Positions 54,999-64,000 of a stretch of 64,000 bases of DNA are shown here, piece after piece. The first letter of the stretch is position 1. Every line of letters starts with the position of its first letter. Below the pieces are notes generated by a model. The model had not been told where the DNA came from and searched no databases. It was given only the letters and a program-made list of their open reading frames with translations. The position numbers and the translations under genes are program-made. Origin of the DNA: Dipetalonema caudispina (lineage: Eukaryota > Nematoda > Chromadorea > Rhabditida > Onchocercidae); the NCBI GenBank assembly GCA_013365325.1, contig JABVXV010000248.1, forward strand, positions 30,938 to 94,937. The letters are read 5' to 3'.

Positions 54999-56827
54999 GA
55001 AATGATCCAGCTTAAAGAGTAAGCGCTGATGATGATGAAATCAAGAAATACAATTAATTTAACTAAACTTTAATGAATCTCACTAGATACCAGATATATG
55101 TCAATATGCGGTTCGTCCAACCGAGTAATCAACAACAATGAGTACCTGGAATTCTCGAATTCTACACTCTCATCGTGCACTCTTTAAAATCTTTAATTTA
55201 AACTGTTATTAGTTACTAACCCCTACAGTTCAAAGATGTTATATGCTAAAATATTGTTGGAAATGAAGCCGAGTGACTGGTTTAGCTAATTTTCACTCTT
55301 CAATTCTTCTTAATTTTTGCATCTTCTTCCCAAATAATTAGGAATTCAGAGTTTCAGGTACAAAAGATCCGCATTTGTTAGACATTATCTTTAAATGTGT
55401 CCTCCGTTACCATCAACAATGAAGTTATGCTACGAAATGCTGTTACATGAATGAAATGCATTCGAAGAACTGTCTTGAAGTTCCATCACTTTTTACACTT
55501 TATATCTCCTGCGAATGTATAATTAATAAGCTTAATGAGTGTCTGTCAACAGTTTCAACTCTCAAAATACGATGAAATTGGATGAACAGTGCTGAAATGT
55601 AATAATAACGGATTTTTTTTTTCCACGTAGGAAGTAGTCCCTAATTTCAAGTAAGTTTGCAGTGCATGGGCTTTGCTATTTTAGTATTCTTCTTTCCCTC
55701 CTTTGACTCGTAACAATGAATACAAAATCAAGGAGAATAGCTTCCGTTGTAAAGAATGCATAATCATATAAAATTAATTAGTAAAAGTTCTTCTTTAAGG
55801 TCTAGTCACAGTACCGTACATTTTATTATTTTACAATCATATTAGCTTAATAAGTAATGTGCAGATTAAATACAATGATTTCGCAGAAGGGCAATATGTG
55901 CTTCTTTTTTGGATGATGTCTTCACGTATACAAAGAACACATATATATGATTAAGATACATTTCTTTGTATTTGTGCATGGCATAGCGAAAATCAAAATA
56001 TATAGATGCAGATGCCAGCATAAGAAAGCCGAATAATTAATGATTAATTTATGTAACTTTTATTTTGATGACGGAATTGATAAAATGACGAAAGTCTGAG
56101 AAGTTATAATATTGTGGCGTTTATACAGGTATAAATGCAAAGATTTCGTTATCAAAAAAAAAAAAAAAAAAAAAAGCAACGATAACGACGATAATGCAAT
56201 GCTTAGCAACGTGAAACGAACACTAATGACAGTACTGGTGGATGCATATTCGCATTTAAAAAGTTTTGCTTCTAGATTTTTCAAATCCTGCTGTTCAGCA
56301 AAAAAGAATCATTAATAGTTAGATGCGAAAAATCATTATTATTATAACCAGTAATAGATGTTATTATATTTCCGTGTGATAAATAAAAAAAATAGTAATA
56401 GCCATATTGCACAAGCAACCTACCTAGAGTAATATAGTGTATTAAAGTGAAGGGAATTGGCAAATTTTATCAGTATGGTGAGTCGAAAAAAAACACGGAA
56501 ACAGTACACAGGACTGAGTGTTTTCGGTGACTGCAGAATGCAATATGATCATCAGGATTTTCCAGCAGGAAACAGACCAATAAAAAGGAGCTTCGGCAAG
56601 TATGCAGCAAAATGTAACAATGAAAATCCAAACTTTTTCATTATGTCTTGCACTCTAGAATATATAACTCATTCCTAAACTCAATTCAGTTTTCACTCTG
56701 TTCCTTTACATCTTTTTCTAATCATCAAAGCATATTCAATAACAGGATCACTTGTTACCGTAATATCTGCGACATAGAAGTTAATGGAAACATAGATGAT
56801 TAAAAAGTTAAATTCCAGCTCTATACA
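54999..56827. other. Spacer between the PINCH and GPR107-like genes
   Basis: No gene recognised in about 1.8 kb. ORFs at 56060-56315 are driven by a run of 22 A (56154-56175). The stretch presumably contains the PINCH 3' untranslated region and control sequence of the GPR107-like gene. Confidence 0.45.
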
Positions 56828-59800
56828 TCATCTTTTAGAGGTATTTGTTTGATGTTGGATTGGACTGGTGGATCGCCTTTGCAACATCATTTTGTTTCTC
56901 TCAATTTCCAGATCTCGTTCTTTCAAACTGTCGCTGATCCTCTTCTTTAATTCCGTTGGAAAACGATCGTAGCAACGTTTACATGTTGGTTTCATATCAA
57001 ATTCATAAAATTTTGTTCTGAAATTTCATTAAAGGCATTTTAAAATGAAAAAAAAATTGATTATAGCGGATAAAAAAATCAACTTCTGTCTACTGAAAAC
57101 TATTTTTTTGATATGAAAATAGACATGCATAATGGATTGGATCTGCTAGAATCTGCTGATTAACAGAACTCTCCAGTTCTTCCTTTCTCCTAACCAATCA
57201 AGACAAGCAAATCCTAAAAAATTACAACTAGTTATCCGTATTTCACTTGTCAAAACTGGAACCATTGACGTGAAATTGCACTTAGGATTTTCTCTCTTAT
57301 GCATAAAATATAACACAAAACTTTTTTTGAATTGAACAAAGCGTCAAATGTTTTTTTGAAAAAACTATGAAATAACACTCATCCATGGAAAGCCATGGAA
57401 ATAAAAAAGATATATTTGAAAAAACTGCATACTTATGATCCATTCTTTTATCGCAAAGACTGCAACCAAAACAATCAACACACCACGATTTGTTAAGAGC
57501 TTGGAATACTTCACCACTACATACTTTACCACATTTGAAGCATACATTGCCGTATAGCTAAATTTTAGAGTTATTCAAATTGATAATACAATATTGGGGT
57601 AGCAGTGAGTTTGCATTTAATAAAACAATATCAAAAATATCACATATCGCGACTACTGCTGTTTGATAATGATCTGTAATGTAGTTTTTTTGTATCTTTT
57701 TCATTGGTACACTACGGAAAAAAGTTTTCTTTTTATTCTCACATTCATAAGCAGGACGATCTTTAAAAATCAATAAAAAATGGATAAATAATAGTATAGG
57801 GAAAATTAGCTGGAAGCTTAAGCCTTGTCATGCAAGTTGTAAAGCATTTAGGCAAACAATTATCACTGAATGGTTGAGAAACTAACCTTATGATAATGTT
57901 GCTCGCAATAAGCTAATCCTTTCTTCTCGTAATGACGATGACCAAGAAATGGTTTCTCACAAACGGCACAAACAAAATGCTGCAAATTTTTAAAATTTTT
58001 TTTTTCTTCTTACTTTAAAATTATTACTTAAGAGAGATAATCCAACACACTCCAAACTATGTCAATGGAATAAGAATAAAAGACAATGAGAACGATTCAA
58101 TAAAAGACAATGAGAACGATTCCAAGAAAGGATTACAGCTATTGTAAAAATCCAGTGATATGCTCAAACCTCAACATGCCAATTTTTGCCTAATGCAGTA
58201 ACTACACGTTCCTCAATCGGTCTATGGCATGCGCCACATATTGGTATACCCATCGTATCATGACATCGCAAACAATATAATTCTCCACCGACTTCACGTG
58301 AATTCGTATCTAATTCCACACTAAAAAGTGTAAACATATAGTTACTTCAGTTACTTTGCTATAAAGCATATTTCTTATCCGAAATATCATCTGGTAACAT
58401 TAATCCTCAATCCCTTGTTCCTTCTTCTATTCATTTAAACCCTGGCCGAAGTTAACTGGTCCTGGTTACTTGAGTTAAAAATTACCCGCAACGTTTGCAT
58501 TTAAAATGATACGGATGGAAGCTATCGCCATGATATTTAATATGGCCACCATCTTCAATAATGCCTTTACATTTATGACACACATAACGGCCACGACCTG
58601 CTTCCTTTTCTCGTTCATTACATTCACGACAAAGCGCTCTGAAATATATAATAGTAAACCCATCGCGGAAATAAAACAAATTTCCCTTTGTTTCTTTGCT
58701 GACTGTTGTAAGACATCTGAAATGATACAGGCAATCCACTGCAAGTACTGCTATACAAGTATCGCTTCAATTAAAATAACTTCAAACTCATCGTTCTATT
58801 TTTTTTCTTTTTTTGTTTTCAAATCTCGAGAAAACCTCTACAATTGGTTTCGAGCTTAAATTCACACATACCTCCCACAGTTCCTCAAGAATCCGATATC
58901 AGCAAGTTCCTTACTGCATAATTCACATCGGAAACACTGCGGATGCCAATTAGCGTTCATTGCTTTTATTACTCGTCCCACAATAAATTCATCTAAATAG
59001 AACAAACAAATAACAGTTCTTTTAATGTTTGACATATGCATTTTCTACCTGGAATGTTTGTATGTAAAACACTTTAAGGTGTCGTTTAGATGCATTCTTT
59101 GTCAAATACTCTATCAATAAATAAGGGCAACAAAAAAAAGGAAAAAAAAAATTTTAAATATTTGAGGACATAAAAAGAAACCCAACGCTTCAATTAATAT
59201 ATCAATCTTCTGCGTTAAACAATACGACAGAAAATCAAAATAAAGGACAATAAATAAGAACATACTACATTTATTGCAGCAAGGCGCATATAATACATGA
59301 AAGTCATGCTCACAATATTTCCGTCCGTCAAATTCGAAATATATGCCATCCGGAAATGGTTCGAAACACTGAGAACATCTGCAACATATCCATACAGCAA
59401 TAATAGGAATCTTGTGCAATACCGATATAAAAAGAAATATAAACAAAAATATACCAGCAGTTGGATATTCTGATAACCATTCTGATAGCCACTTCTCTAT
59501 TTAAATCTTATCAGTTTTCGAAGTGTTATGAACAGAAAGAGAGGGGGAGCTCAATGCATAAGATGAACTACGGTTCTGAGGATACTGTACAGCAGTATCG
59601 GAGCTGCATTCTTTACAATAATTTAAGTTATCGTCCAATACCAGACAATAGAGAATGAAAACAACAAATAGTAAGAAACAATGTTCCTTCCAATTTCTAC
59701 TCATCCGATTTACAATAAAATCAGATCAGCATATGAGATAAATACAATTCTATAATGACTTGGAATATAAGAAGAGGAATTTAAATATTGCAAGTTTTTC

Positions 59801-60262
59801 TTGCTCTATTTTTGTATCTGAAATAAAAAAGACATTCAGTGCAGAAGCTATTGATAAATAAAAATAAACCAGGAAAGTGCCAGTTTTGAAGTAATTAAGA
59901 TTTCTAATGAAGCAGTAAATGAAACAAACGTTTCCATTCGAATGTCAGCATGAAAGCAATGCTTTATACATAATTTGCAACTTCATGAATATAATTTGAC
60001 AATATTGCAGATTTAACAACTGTTTCCTAAAGAAAAATTTTCTTTTATAGTTCTAGCATATTTTAAAATCTTTTCAAAACAAAAACTGGCGCACACAAAA
60101 TGATCAAACTTACACGAAGCAATCAGAATGCCATACTTGTCCGGAAGAATTTACAATTTGCTCATTCAAATCGAAACCATCATGACATCGCACACATGTT
60201 AAATTCTCGAAACCAGAGCTCAAATCACCGTTGATCACACCATCCATTCCACCGCAGACCAT
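56828..60262 (-). CDS. unc-97: PINCH adaptor with five LIM domains (UNC-97 orthologue)
   Basis: Focal-adhesion scaffold that joins integrin-linked kinase in the ILK-PINCH-parvin complex; in C. elegans it is needed for muscle attachment and mechanosensory neurons. Exons: 60262-60114, 59378-59266, 58992-58872, 58638-58486, 58320-58170, 57979-57887, 57557-57433, 57017-56828; phases agree, 364 residues. Five LIM zinc modules begin at about Cys23 ([16 protein letters not shown]), Cys84 ([19 protein letters not shown]), Cys148 ([19 protein letters not shown]), Cys207 ([19 protein letters not shown]) and Cys266 ([19 protein letters not shown]). The Cys/His ligands appear intact. A charged helix ([16 protein letters not shown]) forms the tail, as in UNC-97. 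The start used gives about 22 residues before LIM1, longer than I recall for C. elegans; the internal ATG at Met6 is an alternative. Intron 5 holds a perfect 24-bp tandem duplication. Secure identification. Confidence 0.96.
58076..58123. repeat. Perfect 24-bp tandem duplication in a PINCH intron
   Basis: Two exact adjacent copies of a 24-bp unit (58076-58099 and 58100-58123; core AAAGACAATGAGAACGATTC) between the fifth and sixth coding exons. It looks like a recent replication-slippage event. Confidence 0.9.
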
Positions 60263-60515
60263 TAATGACACTTCCTCAGGATACGACTGTTCTCAGCGAA
60301 AATTATTCGTTAATTCGTACCAATCACGCTTCGTCCAGTGAGTGTATGTCTTAATATAACTACTATTTCACAGTAACGTTAAGAAGACTCACCGTCTTGT
60401 AGACTAGATTGAAACGCAAAACAAATCTAAAAATTAACAAATATGACAAATTACAACATTAAAGTCTAATATTGACTTATCAATCTTAAATCTTAAATAA
60501 TTAAATATACATACT

Positions 60516-60541
60516 TCATATTATATACATATATAATATGA
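60516..60541. repeat. 26-bp AT-rich palindrome
   Basis: TCATATTATAT and ATATAATATGA are exact inverted repeats around ACAT, about 250 bp upstream of the PINCH start codon. It can form an 11-bp stem. Confidence 0.7.
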
Positions 60542-61778
60542 GGTATCAGACTATCACTTAATAACAAACAGAAGTTTAACAGCTGCTAAAAGCTTCATTT
60601 CATACTTTACTATGTTCTCTTGGAGAAAAAGATATAACCGAGATTATTTCCAGTAAACACAAGCTTTCTCGTGCAACCGATATTTTACTGATAAGAAATT
60701 CTCATCTGTTAGCTAGTGAATCCAGAAATGGATTGCAAAAGTGCAAGTAATTTGATCTCACTCTCATTATTCTACAATCTCTGAATATCACTTGTAACAG
60801 TTCAAAACGATGTCTCGATTACTTACCGTTACTCAGAATTCCCTTAAACATGCTCGTTTCATGATGAAGTGAAACATTAACAACGAATTACTACTCACCT
60901 CTTAAAAAAAATAGTGGGTCTAACCAATATATTAGAATAAATATAATAGTTCAACATACATCTGCTACAATGATGAAAAAGATTAATTTCAAACAAAAGG
61001 TCACCAAAAACTACATGAAGGAATCAATCGGAAACAAAAAAAGGAATTCGTTATAAAAATAAAAGTGCAGTAATTAGTGCAATATAAAACCAGGATTTAA
61101 TAGTGACAAATATATTGTACCATTTCTGCTAACTGCATTATAAGAATTTTCTAAATGATAATAAATCTGAGACAATCTGTTATCATTTGGAAGATTCTTG
61201 TCGAACAGGAAAATTCAGACTTAACAATTTTAAATTCGAGAAATAATTTTAATTTAAACGGTTTGAACAGATCACAAAGCGAGCAACAATATGTACATAT
61301 GTGAAGATCTGTTGTACAACAGTGAAAACATGAAAACAACGTGCGCTTTCCGGAAAGAAACAAAAAAAAAAATGATAGGAAAAACAGGGATGATGATGAC
61401 GTGGAATGTGAAAAACTGATACTTCATTAAATCTCGTTCTTTAAGCTGTACTGCAGGAGTAGTAATAGTAATAGAAATGCAATGAGAGTGATATCAGCTT
61501 GCAGCAGCTTCGATGAACAAACTGCGGTGAGTAATAAATGAAGCTGACCCAGTCTTCTACTCCATCTCGACAACTAGTGCATTAGCTCTAAATCCCTTAA
61601 CCATTCCCCACACTCAATCTACCTTCTTCGCTCTGCAATCAGCAAAACTTTTTCTATTGTTCAAAGTAAAGCTATTCGTATATGACCTGAGGTTCTCAGT
61701 ACATCTCTTTCGTCTGTTATTTATTCATACCAAGCCACATTCAGAATATGATAATACATTAACCGATTTTATATATAT

Positions 61779-61835
61779 CTGTATCAAATATAATACTACT
61801 TATACCTGTATCAAATATAACAAATACTACTTATG
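61779..61835. repeat. Imperfect tandem repeat of about 27-30 bp
   Basis: CTGTATCAAATATAA followed by TACTACTTAT occurs twice in succession, the second copy carrying a short insertion (CAAA). It is intergenic. Confidence 0.7.
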
Positions 61836-64000
61836 TGAAAAGGGTTTTTATAGTCCAGAATCGGTAGAAAGATCTAACATATACGGCAAACAAAGTCAAG
61901 CTATATCATATGTTGTTCCTACCAACTGTTAGTATCCACGCCTACGACGTACGCAAGGAAGTTTTCGTCCCTCCCGAAAGTATGCCCATTTTTGCATAAA
62001 ATAATGCAGAAATGGATTATTTCAACGATTCACATGCTTATAATGCATGATGATTTAATGAACAATTAGTAAGTACCATAGTTATAAGTAGGATGCCCTG
62101 GTAGGCGTGCTCCGTGTCTGACGTCATCGGGAGCATGTCGCGGTGAGAGAACTTTGCAATGCAATGGAAATACAGTGATAATAAATGAAGCTTTAACAAA
62201 CACGAAACACTGAAATTATCACAATTGGAAGATATTCTTCAAGAGAAATTAGCAGTATCGAGAAATGAAGAAGAACAACTTCTACAACTGGAGTAGTACC
62301 TACAGATACTATATCCACACTCAGTACGTACTTGAAAGAATGCAAGAAACCACCCCCCCATACGTACACGTGCTTAACGCATTAAGACGTACAAGTGATA
62401 CGAGGAGCAGTCCAACAGGTGACAACTGCGGTGATAATGGAACGGTCTGTTAAATTTTACCCAAGTGTACACGTTGCTATTTCATTTCTCGTGTCAGTGA
62501 TTTGGTTGAATATGTTCGCAGCTATTAACTAGCTATCAGTCAGTTTTTAATTATGCTTAAACCATTATTATTTCATCCATCAAATATGCATCACCTGAAC
62601 AAGTGTTAACTTTTTATGGCTAAATATAACTTGGATATGGGTAGGGAGCTTTTAAACAAAGCCAAACAAAGGAGCTTTGCAAATGCAGTTCCCCTCTTCA
62701 GATACCCTTTCAGCATTTATTTTTGAAACAACCTCCAAATTTTGGTTTAATTAATTGCTGACAAATTTGACATTTATAATAAATTTCCCATCGAAGTTTC
62801 TCCAATTTACAGTGAAGAAATGAATATGTTAATAATAGGGTAGTGCCAAAATACAGCAACATGGAATTCCAAAAGAATTGAGAAGGCAATAGTACATGTT
62901 GAACAATGTCAAACTTCTGTTCTACTCTTCATATCACTATTTATTGTTTGTCTAATTAAAGTTCACGGAATTAGTTCTGTAAGTTTTCACAAGTAATTTC
63001 GTGTGTGTGTAATTATGCTGTCAAACTCGATTTTTACTTATTTTAAATCAATTCAATTTATTAGTGCAAAATTGTAGCAAAAGTATTCATAATTCTCTCA
63101 TAATTCGAGATTATTCGACGGTATCTGCTGATATTAGAATTCCGAAGTGTAGGAATTGAAGATTTTTTAGTGATTCCAAAAAATATCAAAATATTTCTTA
63201 CACAAACTTTTGCAAATATTGGAACAAACGCATCATTATTGGGTTTCAGGATAGATGAACCATCACATCAAATGATTCAAATAGCAACCCTTTAATTTCT
63301 TAAATAATACATAAACGCTTGGCTTCGACTGATCGACTTGATTGTCTCCTTCTTTTCCTCTACATTAATATCGGAATGCACACCGAATACATCAAGTCCA
63401 CTTCTTCATTTTTCATTTGGACAGATGTCCATCACACGACATTTACACTGGTCAACAATTATTGGACCGATTAAAACAGTGATAACAACAGTCGATCGGA
63501 CGATGCTGATGCGCAGCTGTTGCTGAAAGGAAAATAAAAACACTTGTCAAAGTAAAAGTTTATTTATATTCCTGAGCAATCAAAGGCAAATCTTTGTCGC
63601 TTTGTTTCCACCACAGAGACAACACTTAATTCGAATTTTAAGAAGTACTGTCGTTCTCTTCAATAACTGAATCTCCTTGAAAGGTTCTATTTAAAAGAGA
63701 AAACTTCCCAAATTACTTGAGTGTAGTAATGATTAATTATCAGTCTCATAAATTGCTACCAATTAAATATCAGCCCAGTAATAAGGAACCTCTCGTTGTA
63801 TATTTCCTAGCAATCTGACACATTCAATTAACCATTGTATTTAACTGATTTTCAGTGGAGAAACCGCTGTGAGAATGAGTAAGATGAGTAAAGAGTAAGT
63901 GCAAGTACTGATAGTAATTAGGGTAGTAAAAGCTGGAAAAAGTTGCTTCATTGATGCCTGTTTTCTCATTGATCTGAAGAAACTTTGATTGGCAGAAAGG

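Larger units (their letters stand above)
60263..64000. other. Region upstream of PINCH without an assembled gene
   Basis: Contains the PINCH promoter side plus coding-like islands that cannot be joined. An ATG exon candidate lies at 61482-61526 (+; MRVISACSSFDEQTA, donor GTGAGT). A minus-strand block near 62078-62150 reads LSPRHAPDDVRHGARLPGH before a GTACTT donor. A block at 62324-62453 is open on both strands. A minus-strand block at about 63420-63524 follows a TTTTCAG acceptor (QQLRISIVRSTVVITVLIG). A 26-bp palindrome (60516-60541) and a tandem repeat (61779-61835) also occur. Confidence 0.35.

Noticed and set aside
58506..58859. 117-codon plus-strand ORF
   Set aside because: Antisense to the LIM-encoding PINCH exon at 58486-58638; no splice logic on the plus strand.

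Overview
This window is nuclear DNA from a eukaryote, almost certainly a nematode. It is AT-rich. Genes are split into many exons of 30-220 bp, with GT donors and the short nematode acceptor consensus (TTTCAG or TTTTAG). Several start codons sit 15-45 bp downstream of an orphan acceptor, as expected for spliced-leader trans-splicing. The best matches are to Caenorhabditis proteins (UNC-97/PINCH, GOT-1-type aminotransferase). The long introns and sparse genes suggest a parasitic, perhaps filarial, species, but that is inference. No bacterial genes, CRISPR arrays, rRNA or tRNA were found.

Layout. 163-3176 (+): the 3' 341 codons of the AP-3 adaptor mu subunit, whose 5' part lies off the left edge. 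3177-11925: gene-poor, with a GC-rich island near 9.8-10.2 kb and one good orphan exon at 5511. 11944-15167 (+): complete cytosolic aspartate aminotransferase, nine exons. 16572-23384 (-), probably reaching 26693: a PDZ-domain protein, tail-to-tail with the aminotransferase. 26.7-38.5 kb: mostly non-coding, with several coding islands that could not be assembled. 38543-42433 (+): KIN17 homologue, nine exons. 43710-44405 (+): parvulin PIN4 homologue, three exons. 46738-48418 (+): a protein with about four IQ motifs, one per exon. 49751-54981 (-): GPR107/108-type seven-helix protein. 56828-60262 (-): PINCH (unc-97) with five LIM domains. 60.3-64 kb: no assembled gene, a few coding-like islands.

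The genes are housekeeping and cell-structure functions: endosomal sorting, amino-acid metabolism, RNA/DNA binding, prolyl isomerisation, a secretory-pathway membrane protein and a muscle/integrin adhesion scaffold. No shared pathway is evident. KIN17 and PIN4 are co-oriented 1.3 kb apart, and PINCH and GPR107 are co-oriented 1.8 kb apart. Both spacings are long for a nematode operon, so operon structure is only a possibility.

All exon joins were made by eye from reading frame, splice consensus and remembered family similarity. Phases were checked by counting and agree for every multi-exon gene except one junction in the GPR107 gene.
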